From Parvibaculum lavamentivorans DS-1 (GTDB lineage Bacteria > Pseudomonadota > Alphaproteobacteria > Parvibaculales > Parvibaculaceae), in assembly GCF_000017565.1 (NCBI RefSeq), contig NC_009719.1, positions 2,959,001-3,023,000 of the forward strand: a stretch of 64,000 bases of DNA. The letters are read 5' to 3'. The notes beneath the pieces were generated by a model. That model worked only from the letters and a program-made list of their open reading frames with translations, was not told where the DNA came from and made no database searches. A program made the translations under genes and the position numbers. Positions 27,633-37,326 of this stretch are shown here, one piece after another; position 1 is the first letter of the stretch; each line of letters opens with the position of its first letter.

Positions 27633-29249
27633 ATGATTGTCGTGTCGGTTCTCAAAACAAGCGTCAATGCGCGGGATGCGCGGTTCAAGGAAAATGCCGA
27701 GGCGATGGCCGGTCTCGTGGCCAATCTCGCGCAGGAGAGGGCCAAGGCCGCGACGGGGGGCGACCAGAGGTCGCGCGAGCGGCATGTGGCGCGCGGCAAG
27801 CTCCTGCCACGCGAGCGGGTTCACGGCCTCATCGATCCGGGTACGCCATTCCTGGAGTTATCCCCGATGGCGGCACATGGCATGTATGGCGAAGACATCA
27901 ACGCCGCCGGCATCATCACAGGCATAGGGCGGATCGCGGGGCAGGAATGCGTGATCGTCTGCAACGATGCGACGATCAAGGGCGGCACCTACTATCCGGT
28001 CACTGTGAAGAAACATCTCCGGGCGCAGGAAGTGGCGCTCGAAAACAATCTGCCGTGCTTCTATCTCGTCGACAGCGGCGGCGCGAACCTGCCGAACCAG
28101 GCGGAAATCTTTCCTGACCGCGAGCATTTCGGCCGCATTTTCTACAATCAAGCGCGCATGTCCGCGAAGGGCATTCCACAAGTCGCCGTTGTCATGGGGT
28201 CGTGTACGGCGGGTGGCGCCTATGTGCCCGCCATGTCGGACGAGACGGTGATCGTCCGCAAGCAGGGCACGATTTTCCTCGGCGGTCCGCCGCTCGTGAA
28301 GGCGGCGACCGGGGAAATCGTGACGGCGGAAGATCTCGGCGGCGCGGACGTCCACTCGCGGAAGTCAGGCGTGACCGATCACTATGCGCTGGACGACACG
28401 CATGCGCTCGCCATCGCGCGGCAGATCGCCGGTACGCTCAATCGCAAGAAACGGGTGGATATCCCCCTCCGCGAGCCGAAAGCGCCGCTTTACGACATTG
28501 CCGAACTCGATGGTATCGTACCGTCCTCGCTGTCGGTCCAGTACGACGTGCATGAAGTAATAGCGCGCTTGGTAGACGGCTCCGAGTTCGACGAATTCAA
28601 GAAGCTTTACGGCACCACGCTTGTTTGCGGTTTCGCCCATATTCACGGGCTGCCGGTCGGCATCATCGCCAATAACGGCATTCTCTTTTCGGAATCCGCG
28701 CTCAAGGCGGCGCATTTCATCGAGCTGTGCTGTCAGCGCAAGGTGCCGTTGCTCTTCCTGCAAAATATCGCTGGCTTCATGGTCGGCCGCGAATACGAGA
28801 CGGGCGGCATTGCCAAGGACGGCGCGAAGATGGTGACGGCGGTGGCGTCGGCGAACGTGCCGAAGGTCACCTTGATCATCGGTGGTTCCTATGGCGCCGG
28901 CAATTACGGCATGTGCGGCCGCGCCTACAGTCCTCGTTTCCTGTTCACCTGGCCCAATGCGCGGATTTCCGTGATGGGTGGCGAACAGGCGGCGAGCGTT
29001 CTCGCGACGGTGAAGCGCGAAGGCATGGAAGCGCGCGGGGATAAGTGGAGCATGGAGGAGGAGGCCGAGTTCAAGGCGCCGATCCGGGCGCGCTACGATG
29101 AGGAGGGGCATCCCTATTTCGCGACCGCGCGTCTATGGGACGACGGCATCATCGCGCCCGGCGAAACGCGGCGCGTGCTGGCGCTCGCTTTTTCCGCCGC
29201 CCTGAACGCACCGATACCGGAGACGCCCTTCGGCGTCTTCCGGATGTGA
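27633..29249 (+). CDS. liuB: Methylcrotonyl-CoA carboxylase carboxyltransferase subunit
   Basis: 538 aa, beta subunit; takes CO2 from carboxybiotin to make 3-methylglutaconyl-CoA in leucine breakdown. Family-specific stretches: [69 protein letters not shown] and [21 protein letters not shown]. These separate MccB from PccB at 10.9 kb. The ATG at 27633 follows CGGGG; a GTG at 27642 is possible. Its partner liuD lies downstream but separated by an AT-rich membrane gene. Confidence 0.93.
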   Translation: MIVVSVLKTSVNARDARFKENAEAMAGLVANLAQERAKAATGGDQRSRERHVARGKLLPRERVHGLIDPGTPFLELSPMAAHGMYGEDINAAGIITGIGRIAGQECVIVCNDATIKGGTYYPVTVKKHLRAQEVALENNLPCFYLVDSGGANLPNQAEIFPDREHFGRIFYNQARMSAKGIPQVAVVMGSCTAGGAYVPAMSDETVIVRKQGTIFLGGPPLVKAATGEIVTAEDLGGADVHSRKSGVTDHYALDDTHALAIARQIAGTLNRKKRVDIPLREPKAPLYDIAELDGIVPSSLSVQYDVHEVIARLVDGSEFDEFKKLYGTTLVCGFAHIHGLPVGIIANNGILFSESALKAAHFIELCCQRKVPLLFLQNIAGFMVGREYETGGIAKDGAKMVTAVASANVPKVTLIIGGSYGAGNYGMCGRAYSPRFLFTWPNARISVMGGEQAASVLATVKREGMEARGDKWSMEEEAEFKAPIRARYDEEGHPYFATARLWDDGIIAPGETRRVLALAFSAALNAPIPETPFGVFRM

Positions 29250-29256
29250 GGAGGGC

Positions 29257-30063
29257 ATGTTTAAGATTGAATACGCGGCATCGATAATCACGGCTATTTC
29301 CACCGTGTCCTTACTCTCTAGCGTTGTCTTCAATATTGGCTATTTTTCGTTTTTAGGATTTGAGTACATACATTTCTTGTCAATTTCTGACCATGTGATC
29401 GCTGCGATACTTTGGGTTCCAACACTCCTTTTCTCAGCTATCGGAATATATTTCTCAGGTTTTTCAAACAGCATTTCCGCAAGAATGGTTTTCCGTTTTC
29501 CAACTAAAGAAATCGGAAGACTGCAACGTTGGGCGATGGCTGTATTTCGAACTGCTCCAATTTTTCTCGGTTCGATATCTCTGACCGTGGCCGCTTCAAT
29601 TTCGACAGGAGCTTATGGCGTTCAAGACTTCAATATCATTCTATTCTTATCTAGCGCTTTTGTGGCAGCGCTTGTTGTGCGATGGCTTATCGACAAAATC
29701 AGAATCGGTTTTGAGTTGCCCTTGGTTCCAGTTTTGATGGCGACCGTAGTCATGTTCGGCTTAATGCTGTTCACGCTGGGCCGCTATTGGGCTGAGAAGG
29801 ATTTCGAGCGGAGCTCACATAGCGCCAGCCGCTTTCTCATGGACGATGGCTCCACTCGCTCTTTGGGAATTTTACGGGCGGCTAGTGCTGGTTTGATCGT
29901 CTTTGACAAGGAAGAAAAAACCGTGAGCCTGGTGCGGTTGGATATTGTTTCGTCGATCTCTCGACGTAGTGGGGATGTTGATGAAGCATTAAATCCTGCT
30001 CAGTATCCGTCAATCTCCAAGAGTTGGAGTGACATCATGCATTGGTTGCGTAGGGAAGAATAA
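29257..30063 (+). CDS. Hypothetical polytopic membrane protein, AT-rich insertion
   Basis: 268 aa, unrecognised. Hydrophobic segments near residues 8-32, 45-70, 96-118, 125-143 and 152-175 predict four or five helices. A soluble C-terminal tail (about 180-268) contains DDGSTRSLGILRAASAGLIVFD. Bases 29341-29400 have 18 G+C of 60, against 39 of 60 at 30361-30420 in liuD. It sits 7 bases after liuB and 2 before liuD, so it must be co-transcribed with them. liuB and liuD are adjacent or separated only by liuC elsewhere, so this looks like a recent foreign insertion. Confidence 0.75.
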   Translation: MFKIEYAASIITAISTVSLLSSVVFNIGYFSFLGFEYIHFLSISDHVIAAILWVPTLLFSAIGIYFSGFSNSISARMVFRFPTKEIGRLQRWAMAVFRTAPIFLGSISLTVAASISTGAYGVQDFNIILFLSSAFVAALVVRWLIDKIRIGFELPLVPVLMATVVMFGLMLFTLGRYWAEKDFERSSHSASRFLMDDGSTRSLGILRAASAGLIVFDKEEKTVSLVRLDIVSSISRRSGDVDEALNPAQYPSISKSWSDIMHWLRREE

Positions 30064-30065
30064 AG

Positions 30066-32087
30066 ATGTTCAAATCCCTCCTGATCGCCAATCGCGGCGA
30101 AATTGCCGTTCGTATCATCCGCACCGCACGGCGCATGGGCCTCAAGACCATCGCCGTCTATTCGGATGCCGATGCCAATGCCTATCATGTGGCGGAGGCC
30201 GACGAGGCCTATCGGATCGGACCGGCGCCTGCTGCGGAGAGCTATCTGCGTATCGACGCCATTCTCGATGCCTGCGCGCGCTCCAGCGCGGAAGCGGTGC
30301 ATCCGGGCTATGGTTTTCTCTCCGAGAATGCGGGTTTTGCCGAAGCCTGCGAGAAGGCGGGGCTGATATTTGTAGGGCCGCCTGCCAGCGCGATCCGCGC
30401 GATGGGATTGAAGGACGCCGCCAAGGCGTTGATGGAAAAGGCCGATGTGCCCATTGTCCCCGGTTATCACGGGGATAACCAGGACGCGGATTTCCTCGGC
30501 GAGCAGGCGGAGAAGATCGGCTATCCCGTTCTCATCAAAGCCGTAGCCGGCGGTGGTGGCAAGGGGATGCGCCGCGTCGACGATCCGGCCTCCTTTGCCA
30601 AAGAACTCAAGAGCGCGCAGCGGGAAGCCGGTTCTGCCTTCGGCGACGAGCGCGTGCTGGTCGAGAAATATGTAGCCCGTCCGCGTCATATCGAAATTCA
30701 GGTCTTTGCCGACAGCCACGGGCAGGCGGTATCGCTCCATGAGCGGGACTGCTCGTTGCAGCGGCGGCACCAGAAGGTGATCGAGGAAGCGCCGGCCCCC
30801 GGCATGCCGCCCGAAATGCGCAAGGCGATGGGCGAAGCGGCGGTCGCTGCCGCGAAGGCCATTGGCTATCGCGGCGCGGGAACGGTGGAATTCATCGCCG
30901 ATGCTTCGGATGGGCTGAAGCCCGACGGCTTCTGGTTCATGGAGATGAACACGCGGCTGCAGGTCGAACATCCCGTGACGGAAGCGATCACGGGGCTCGA
31001 CCTCGTGGAATGGCAGCTCCGCGTCGCAGGCGGCGAGCATCTGCCGCTGACGCAAGACAAGATACCGCTGAAGGGACATGCGGTGGAGGTGCGTCTCTAC
31101 GCGGAAGACCCGGCGAAGAAATTCTTCCCATCCACGGGCCGGCTGCTGCGGCTTCGCGCGCCGGAGAACATGCCGCATGTCCGCACGGATATGGGCGTGC
31201 GCGAGGGCGATGAAGTCAGCATGTTCTACGACCCGATGATCGGCAAGATCATCGCGCATGGCGAGACGCGGCGGATTGCGCTCAGAACGCTCCGGGGATT
31301 TCTTTCGCGCATGGAAGTGGCGGGGCCGAAGACCAACCTCGCGTTTCTCGCGGCCGCGATGGCGCATGAATCCTTCATTGCCGGTGATATCGACACGGGT
31401 TTCATCGACAGGCATCTGGACCAGTTGGTGCCGAAAGGTCCGGTGGAGCCGTGTGTGCTTGCGGTGGGGGCGGCGGCACATCTCATCGGGCGAAGTGCTG
31501 TCTTGCGTGCCGCGCAGGCCGGAAGCGACGAGCCGCATTCTCCGTGGGCCGAAGCGGACGGTTGGGTGCTGGGGGGGCACCGTGCCGAAACGCTGCGATT
31601 CATCGTGGGCGGCGAAAATGTGTCGCTGACTGTTGCTCCGGAAGGAAATGGCTGGCGGCTCTCGGGCGAAATGGTCGGTGCGAATATCGCCGTCAGCGCC
31701 ATAATGGACGGGGATGGAACCATCAGCGCCACGGTCGACGGCGTCAGGCTGAAGGCTGCCTGTGTGCCGAGCGGGCGCGGATTTATTCTTGTCCATGAAG
31801 GGATATCGACCGATTTTTCGATAGTGGATCCGCTCGATGTCGATATCGTATCGGACGCGGATACAGGCTCGCTGAAGTCGCCGATGCCGGGCAAAATCGT
31901 GCAGGTATTGGTGGAGCCGGGCGCCAGAATCCGCAAAGGTGCCGCGCTCGTCGTGATGGAAGCCATGAAAATGGAACAGACGCTGACGGCGGCGGTCGAC
32001 TCGGTCGTGGCGGCCGTCCATGTCGGCATTGGCGATCAGGTCGAAGCGGGTGCAACGCTTGTCGCTTTCGAGGAGAAGCCGGGGTGA
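30066..32087 (+). CDS. liuD: Methylcrotonyl-CoA carboxylase biotin-containing subunit
   Basis: 673 aa. The biotin carboxylase domain (1-about 450) has SLLIANRGEIAVRI, the glycine loop KAVAGGGGKGMRRVD and EMNTRLQVEHPVTEAITGLDLVEWQL. The biotinyl domain ends the protein with VMEAMKMEQTL. ATP-dependent carboxylation of biotin feeds LiuB. Strongly similar in layout to pccA (12.4 kb), but the pairing with liuB assigns it. Its stop overlaps the DUF1489 start by 4 bases. liuC and liuE (hydratase, HMG-CoA lyase) are not in the window. Confidence 0.93.
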   Translation: MFKSLLIANRGEIAVRIIRTARRMGLKTIAVYSDADANAYHVAEADEAYRIGPAPAAESYLRIDAILDACARSSAEAVHPGYGFLSENAGFAEACEKAGLIFVGPPASAIRAMGLKDAAKALMEKADVPIVPGYHGDNQDADFLGEQAEKIGYPVLIKAVAGGGGKGMRRVDDPASFAKELKSAQREAGSAFGDERVLVEKYVARPRHIEIQVFADSHGQAVSLHERDCSLQRRHQKVIEEAPAPGMPPEMRKAMGEAAVAAAKAIGYRGAGTVEFIADASDGLKPDGFWFMEMNTRLQVEHPVTEAITGLDLVEWQLRVAGGEHLPLTQDKIPLKGHAVEVRLYAEDPAKKFFPSTGRLLRLRAPENMPHVRTDMGVREGDEVSMFYDPMIGKIIAHGETRRIALRTLRGFLSRMEVAGPKTNLAFLAAAMAHESFIAGDIDTGFIDRHLDQLVPKGPVEPCVLAVGAAAHLIGRSAVLRAAQAGSDEPHSPWAEADGWVLGGHRAETLRFIVGGENVSLTVAPEGNGWRLSGEMVGANIAVSAIMDGDGTISATVDGVRLKAACVPSGRGFILVHEGISTDFSIVDPLDVDIVSDADTGSLKSPMPGKIVQVLVEPGARIRKGAALVVMEAMKMEQTLTAAVDSVVAAVHVGIGDQVEAGATLVAFEEKPG

Positions 32088-32518
32088 CGGTTCATCTCAT
32101 CAAGCTATGTGTCGGCGCCGACGATATCGCCGACCTCGCCGCATGGCAGGCGGCACGGCTGGCCGAGAAGAAAAAACTGAAACAGCCGCAGGTGCTCGCC
32201 CATGTGACGCGTATGACGCCGAAGCGAGCGGACGAGCTTCTCGATGGCGGTTCACTCTATTGGGTCATGAAAGGCGTTATCCGCTGCCGGCAGAAGCTGA
32301 TCGGCATCGAGCCGTTCACGGATGCGGATGGCATCGGGCGCTGCCGCCTTGTGCTGGACAATGAAATTATCCCGACCCGCAGGCAGGACAGGCGGCCTTT
32401 TCAGGGCTGGAGGTATCTCGCCGCGAAGGACGCGCCGCGTGACGTGAAAAAGGGCGATCCCGAGGACGATATGCCCGACGAAATGCGGCGCGAGCTGGAA
32501 GAGCTCGGGCTTTTGTAG
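32084..32518 (+). CDS. DUF1489 family protein
   Basis: 144 aa, alphaproteobacterial family of unknown function. Recognisable by MTVHLIKLCVGADDIADLAAWQ, HVTRMTPKRADELLDGGSLYWVMKG, IRCRQKLIG and FQGWRYLAAKDAP. A small soluble alpha/beta protein with no catalytic motif. GTG start, overlapping the liuD stop (GTGA), so translation is coupled. Confidence 0.85.
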   Translation: MTVHLIKLCVGADDIADLAAWQAARLAEKKKLKQPQVLAHVTRMTPKRADELLDGGSLYWVMKGVIRCRQKLIGIEPFTDADGIGRCRLVLDNEIIPTRRQDRRPFQGWRYLAAKDAPRDVKKGDPEDDMPDEMRRELEELGLL

Positions 32519-32589
32519 ACCCGCCCAAATGGGCAGGTGACAGAAGGCTTCCCTGATGGTCGGCTAGAGAAAACCACCGGGAGGGGAAC

Positions 32590-33483
32590 ATGCGGCGCGA
32601 TATCGAATTCAAGACGGAAGACGGCGTTACCTTGCGGGGCTGGTTCTATCCGGCCAAGGGCGTCAAGGGACCGGCGCCGACCGTGGTGATCGCGCATGGC
32701 TTTTCTGCCGTCAAGGAGATGTATCTCGGCGATTTCGCCGCCTTCTTTGCGGAGGAAGGAATCGCGGCTCTCGTCTATGACCATCGCAATTGCGGCGCGA
32801 GCGACGGAACACCGCGCGGTCATCTTGATCCGCGCGCGCAGATCGACGGCTATCGCGATGCGATTACTCATGCGCAGTCGATGCCGGAGGTCGATCCGGA
32901 GCGTATCGGCATCTGGGGATCGAGTTATTCTGGCGGGCATGTGCTCGTCGTCGCGGCCATAGACCGGCGCGTCAAATGCGTGGTGTCGCAAGTGCCTCTG
33001 GTCGGTGGACTGGAGACGGCGCGGCGGCTTATCCGCGGGGATCACTGGAAGGGATTGAGGGCTGCCTTTGCGGCCGACCGGGCGGCGCGTATGCGCGGCG
33101 AGACCGGCGCCCGGATGCCGGTGACGGCGCCTGAAGGCGAACCGAGTGCCTTGCCGACCGCAGATACCTATGAATTTTTCACCGAATTCAGCCGTTCGAA
33201 CGAGACGCCCTGGCAGAACGAGGTGACGCTTCACTCGGTCGAATTGTTCACCGAGTATGAGCCGGGGATATATGTGTCGCGGATTTCTCCGACGCCGTTA
33301 CTGTTGATCGCCGCTCTCGAAGATCACCTGACGCCTTTCGACATGACCGCTGCCGCCTATGAAACGGCGCTGGAGCCGAAGAAGTTTCTGGCGCTGCCCT
33401 GCGCGCATTTCGAGGCTTATACCGGAGACATGTTCAAGATGTCCGCGCCCGTGCAGCGCGACTGGTTCAAGACGCATCTCTGA
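32590..33483 (+). CDS. Alpha/beta hydrolase
   Basis: 297 aa, dienelactone-hydrolase/Xaa-Pro-peptidase-like fold. Oxyanion strand TVVIAHGFSAVKEMY (31-45), DHRNCGASDG, nucleophile elbow GIWGSSYSGGHVL with Ser112, late acid in AALEDHLTPFD and histidine in LPCAHFEAYTG. No signal peptide. GGGAGGGG lies 8 bases before the ATG. The substrate is unknown; position after the leucine genes may be coincidental because a 71-base gap with a GCCCAAATGGGC palindrome separates them. Confidence 0.86.
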   Translation: MRRDIEFKTEDGVTLRGWFYPAKGVKGPAPTVVIAHGFSAVKEMYLGDFAAFFAEEGIAALVYDHRNCGASDGTPRGHLDPRAQIDGYRDAITHAQSMPEVDPERIGIWGSSYSGGHVLVVAAIDRRVKCVVSQVPLVGGLETARRLIRGDHWKGLRAAFAADRAARMRGETGARMPVTAPEGEPSALPTADTYEFFTEFSRSNETPWQNEVTLHSVELFTEYEPGIYVSRISPTPLLLIAALEDHLTPFDMTAAAYETALEPKKFLALPCAHFEAYTGDMFKMSAPVQRDWFKTHL

Positions 33484-33491
33484 GAGATGTG

Positions 33492-34358
33492 TCAGACCGG
33501 CATGTTGTCGATGAGCCGCGTCTTGCCGATTTTCGCGGCAACGAGAATCCGTGCGGGACCGGTTGGGCGATCCGAGGGGAATGGCGCCAGCGAGGCGGCA
33601 TCCCGAATGTCGAGATAATCCACCTTGTCGAAGCCTAGCGCCAGGATTCTGGTTGCGCCTTCCTTCGTCGCTTCCGCTATGGGTGCCCCGCCTGAAACTT
33701 TCGCGGCAGTCTCCTTCAGGATGACATTGAGCTGACCTGCGGCTTTCCTTTCATCCGGCGAGAGGTAGACGTTTCGGGACGACATGGCGAGGCCGTCGGC
33801 TTCGCGCATGATCGGGCCACCCAGAATTTCCACCGGAATGTCGAGATCGGCGACCATGCGACGAATGACCATCAATTGCTGCCAGTCCTTTTCGCCGAAG
33901 ATGGCGATATCCGGCAGGACGCGGAGGACAAGTTTCGCAACGACGGTCGCCACGCCCGCAAAATGCGTGGGGCGGAACGTGCCCTCGAGGGGTTCGGTAA
34001 CGCCAGTGAGCGAAATGGTGGTGGAGAAGCCCTCTGGATACATGTCGGCGGCGTCCGGCGCGTAAACCAGATGCGCGCGCTCCGCCAGTTTCGCGGCGTC
34101 GTCTGCCTCGGTCCGGGGATAAGCGCCAAAATCCTCATTCGGGGCAAACTGAGTCGGGTTGACGAAGATGGAAACGATGACGCGGTCAGCCTTCCCGCGC
34201 GCCAGATCGACCAGGGAAAGATGGCCGGCGTGTAGAGCGCCCATGGTGGGAACAAGAGCGACGGTCTCGCCCTCTCTCCGCCAGGCGGCGACGGCCTCAC
34301 GCAGATCGGCCGCTGTGCGTGCGACAGGAATTCTGTAGCTGGTTGTATCGAGCGGCAT
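33492..34358 (-). CDS. panC: Pantothenate synthetase
   Basis: Joins pantoate and beta-alanine with ATP. 288 aa from the ATG at 34358 (GAGG 6 bases before); an ATG at 34370 is the next option. HIGH-type PTMGALHAGHLSLV, VSIFVNPTQFAPNEDF, FGEKDWQQLMVIRRMVADLDIPVEI and SSRNVYLSPDER (KMSKS-like loop) are all present. It converges on the alpha/beta hydrolase gene with a short gap. No panB is nearby. Confidence 0.95.
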   Translation of the reverse strand: MPLDTTSYRIPVARTAADLREAVAAWRREGETVALVPTMGALHAGHLSLVDLARGKADRVIVSIFVNPTQFAPNEDFGAYPRTEADDAAKLAERAHLVYAPDAADMYPEGFSTTISLTGVTEPLEGTFRPTHFAGVATVVAKLVLRVLPDIAIFGEKDWQQLMVIRRMVADLDIPVEILGGPIMREADGLAMSSRNVYLSPDERKAAGQLNVILKETAAKVSGGAPIAEATKEGATRILALGFDKVDYLDIRDAASLAPFPSDRPTGPARILVAAKIGKTRLIDNMPV

Positions 34359-34452
34359 GAACGGCCTCATGAAATGCGGGCGGAAGATAGCGGCAGGGGA
34401 GCAGGACTTCAATTGCGCTGGTTTTTGCGTCCGCAGTTCCTATATCCTTGTT

Positions 34453-34749
34453 ATGAAAAGAGAACTGGCATTTGCCGCTATCCTGTTCGCCTTGGCCTCA
34501 CCTGCATGGGCAAAAGGCCCGACCTCTCCGGAGGCTCCTCCTCTTGAGACGATCGGCAATGCCCAGCCGAAGCCTGAGCCCCTGAAAACCTTTGTTCCCG
34601 GGCACAAGAGCCAGTATGGCGGCTGGGTGCAGCCCTATACGCGCGAAGGGGGTGCTGTCCCACTACCGGGACCGGGAGAGAAATCGCAAGGGTATATGCC
34701 CGGCCACCACGACGCTGACGGCGCCTGGGTACCGGGCCATCCTCAGTAG
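34453..34749 (+). CDS. Small secreted Gly/Pro-rich protein
   Basis: 98 aa. A clear signal peptide (KRELAFAAILFALASPAWA, cleavage before KG) is followed by a proline/glycine-rich mature chain. Two similar segments recur there: FVPGHKSQYGGWVQPYT and YMPGHHDADGAWVPGHP. The repeated PGH-x-x-x-GGW/GAWV pattern suggests a small periplasmic binding or structural peptide. Unrecognised family. It lies between divergent panC and the convergent alcohol dehydrogenase gene. Confidence 0.65.
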   Translation: MKRELAFAAILFALASPAWAKGPTSPEAPPLETIGNAQPKPEPLKTFVPGHKSQYGGWVQPYTREGGAVPLPGPGEKSQGYMPGHHDADGAWVPGHPQ

Positions 34750-34756
34750 AATTTTG

Positions 34757-35935
34757 CTAAGCGAGACGGCCTTCAATGGCGTTCGCATAGAGTGTCTCGT
34801 AGATCGGCACGCTCATCGGCAGCGGATTGCCGCCAGTGCAGGGGTCTTCGAGTGCCATGGCAGCTGCCTCGGGGATAACATCAATATCGACGCCGATCTG
34901 CTTCAGCGTGTGCGGGATGCCCACTTCCTCACGGAGCGCTAGCACCCAATCGATGAAGCCGTTGAAGCTGCGATCCTTGAGCGCGAGATAATTTGCAGCG
35001 GCAACGATCTTCTCTTCGATGGCCTCGCGGTTGTGCATCAACACATAAGGCATGACGACGGCATTGGTCAGGCCGTGATGAGTGCTGCGAAGGGAAGAGC
35101 AGGGGTGGCTCATGGCATGCATGGAGCCGAGGCCCTTCTGGAATGCCGTGGCGCCCATGGAAGACGCGGCCATCATGAAGGCGCGCGCCTCGACGTTGCT
35201 GCCGTGCTTCGTTGCCTCGGGTAGCCATTCCTTGCAGAGCCGCATTCCCTCCAGCGCTACACCTTGAGCCAGCGGATGCCAGAAGGACGAGCACCAGGCC
35301 TCCAGATTGTGGGAGAGCGCGTCCATGCCTGTGGCCGCCGTAATGTGCGGCGGCAGGCCAAGGGTCAGTTCCGGGTCGCAGATAACGTCCACCGGCATCA
35401 TTTTCGGGTGAAAAATGATCTTCTTTGTATGATCGCTTTCATCCGTGATAACGGCCGCGCGGCCGACTTCGGAGCCGGTGCCGGCCGTAGTCGGAACGGC
35501 AATGACCGGCGCGATGCCTTTCGGGTCTGCGCGAGTCCACCAGTCCTCCCGGTCTTCATAGTCCCACATGGGTCGCGTCTGCCCGGACATGAAGGCCACC
35601 GCCTTGCCCGCGTCCATGGCGCTGCCGCCGCCAAAGACGATGACGCCGTCATGCTTGCCGCGGCTGAATGCCTTGAGGCCTGCATCGACATCGGCGCTGA
35701 CGGGGTTTGGGTGCACGTCGGCAAAAAGGGCGGCGGCGAGGCCGTTTTTCTCCAGCAGTGCCAGCGCTTCGGCGATCATCGGCATGGGCTTCAGGCCGGG
35801 ATCCGTGACCAGCAGGGGGCGTTCGATCCCCGCCGTTCCGCAAGCCTCCGCCAACTCCTTTATGCGTCCGGCGCCGAAGCGCATCTTGGTTGGAAAGTTC
35901 CAGTTGCCGGCGAGACTTGGATAGGTGTCGATCAT
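34757..35935 (-). CDS. Iron-containing alcohol dehydrogenase
   Basis: 392 aa, type III (iron) ADH. Nucleotide site GGGSAMDAGKAVA; metal ligands in the DVICDPELTLGLPPHITAATGMDALSHNLEAW segment and the later SMHAMSHPCSS histidines. It oxidises an alcohol to an aldehyde with NAD(P). Third gene of a tight minus-strand set (GS-like, ALDH, ADH); its start overlaps the ALDH stop by 4 bases, so it should act on an intermediate of that pathway. Confidence 0.9.
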   Translation of the reverse strand: MIDTYPSLAGNWNFPTKMRFGAGRIKELAEACGTAGIERPLLVTDPGLKPMPMIAEALALLEKNGLAAALFADVHPNPVSADVDAGLKAFSRGKHDGVIVFGGGSAMDAGKAVAFMSGQTRPMWDYEDREDWWTRADPKGIAPVIAVPTTAGTGSEVGRAAVITDESDHTKKIIFHPKMMPVDVICDPELTLGLPPHITAATGMDALSHNLEAWCSSFWHPLAQGVALEGMRLCKEWLPEATKHGSNVEARAFMMAASSMGATAFQKGLGSMHAMSHPCSSLRSTHHGLTNAVVMPYVLMHNREAIEEKIVAAANYLALKDRSFNGFIDWVLALREEVGIPHTLKQIGVDIDVIPEAAAMALEDPCTGGNPLPMSVPIYETLYANAIEGRLA

Positions 35936-37326
35936 TTTGTTCTGGTTCTCAGGTGATAGCTTTTGGGACGCGTCAAATATTCATAGCCAACACGGGAAAG
36001 CGTCGCACCGCGTCCCGTGTCTTTTACGCCGGTCCAGGCTAGGGCTGGATCAAGATAGTCACAGCGATTGAGGAAGAAGGTGCCCGTCTCGACGCGCTCA
36101 CCGATTTTCTCACCCGCCTCTTCGTCTTCAGTCCAGACCGAAGCTGTCAGCCCGTAGGGGCTGTCGTTCATGAGGCCGATGGCTTCTTCGTCCGAAGTCA
36201 CCTTCATGATGCCGATCACAGGACCGAATGTCTCTTCCCGCATCACGTCCATCTGATGGTTCACGTCTACCAGCACTTCCGGACCGAGATATGGGGTGCC
36301 GGGCTTCGAAGCGGGAAAATGCGCTTCGCCGACAAGGGCGCGTGCACCGGCGCGCTTTGCCTGTTCGATTTGGCCCCGTACGAAGGCTGCCGAGGAAGCG
36401 CGCACCATGGGGCCGATCGTCGTATCCGCGTCGAGCGGACTGCCGAGCTTGTACTTCTTTGTAAGATCAACGAATCCTTCGACAAAATCGTCGTAGACGT
36501 CGGCATGAACATATAGCCGTTCCTTGCCGCAGCAGGACTGGCCGGAGTTGAAATAAGCGCCGTCGACCAGGTTCTCGATAGCGAAGGGCAGGTTTGCGTC
36601 CGCCCGTACATAGGCTGGATCTTTTCCACCCAATTCCAGCCCGATGCCGATAAAGCGATCCTTTGCAGCGTGAACCACCGCATGTCCGCCCGATACGGAA
36701 CCCGTGAAGTTGACGAAGTCGACCCGGGGGTCGGCAATCGCCTTCTCGGTCATATCGTGGCTCATATGGAGAACTTGAAACAGCCCATCGGGGGCGCCTG
36801 CTTTCTCGAATGCCATGGCAAAACGTTCGGCGCAGAGCGGCGTTTGGCCCGAATGTTTCAAGATCACCGAATTGCCGGCCATCAGCGCGGGCACAACCGA
36901 ATTGACCGCAATCAGATAGGGGTAGTTCCACGCCGCTATTGCGAGAACAGTGCCGATGGGCTCGCGTCGGACCCAGCGGCGAAAGCCTTCCTTGGGACCT
37001 GCGTCGATGTCTGCCAGGGCATCGCCAGCTATCGCAATCATGTAGCGGGCTCGCTCTTCAAAGCCACGCAGTTCACCCGCTCCGTAAGCGATGGGCCGTC
37101 CCATTTGCCAGGCGAGTTCAGGCACGATCTCGTCTTTCATGGCGAGAAATGCTTCGATGAAGCGCAGGCATAGAGATGCGCGTTCCGCTATCGGCACCAG
37201 CTTCCATGCGGCTTGAGCCGCCTTGGCGGTGCCAAGCGCTCCGTCAACTTCCGCCCAATCTGCGAGGGGCCTTTCGGCATACACGCTCCCGTCAACGGGG
37301 GAGATTACTTTCAGCGTCTCTGTCAT
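35932..37326 (-). CDS. NAD(P)-dependent aldehyde dehydrogenase
   Basis: 464 aa, ALDH superfamily. General base Glu231 is in GLELGGKDPAYV and nucleophile Cys265 in NSGQSCCGKER; the N-terminal cofactor region has WNYPYLIAVNSVVPALMAGNSVILK. Length fits the short PuuC/succinate-semialdehyde-like branch. The ATG at 37326 overlaps the stop of the preceding GS-like gene (ATGA); ten extra codons upstream lie inside that gene. The middle gene of the amine cassette. Confidence 0.9.
   Translation of the reverse strand: MTETLKVISPVDGSVYAERPLADWAEVDGALGTAKAAQAAWKLVPIAERASLCLRFIEAFLAMKDEIVPELAWQMGRPIAYGAGELRGFEERARYMIAIAGDALADIDAGPKEGFRRWVRREPIGTVLAIAAWNYPYLIAVNSVVPALMAGNSVILKHSGQTPLCAERFAMAFEKAGAPDGLFQVLHMSHDMTEKAIADPRVDFVNFTGSVSGGHAVVHAAKDRFIGIGLELGGKDPAYVRADANLPFAIENLVDGAYFNSGQSCCGKERLYVHADVYDDFVEGFVDLTKKYKLGSPLDADTTIGPMVRASSAAFVRGQIEQAKRAGARALVGEAHFPASKPGTPYLGPEVLVDVNHQMDVMREETFGPVIGIMKVTSDEEAIGLMNDSPYGLTASVWTEDEEAGEKIGERVETGTFFLNRCDYLDPALAWTGVKDTGRGATLSRVGYEYLTRPKSYHLRTRTK

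Noticed and set aside
27555-27824. Upstream extension of the TetR gene
   Set aside because: It would overlap liuB and the divergent promoter; the helix-turn-helix begins after the TTG at 27554.
30000-32021. 673-codon minus-strand frame
   Set aside because: Antisense to liuD, whose biotin-carboxylase and biotinyl motifs are intact.
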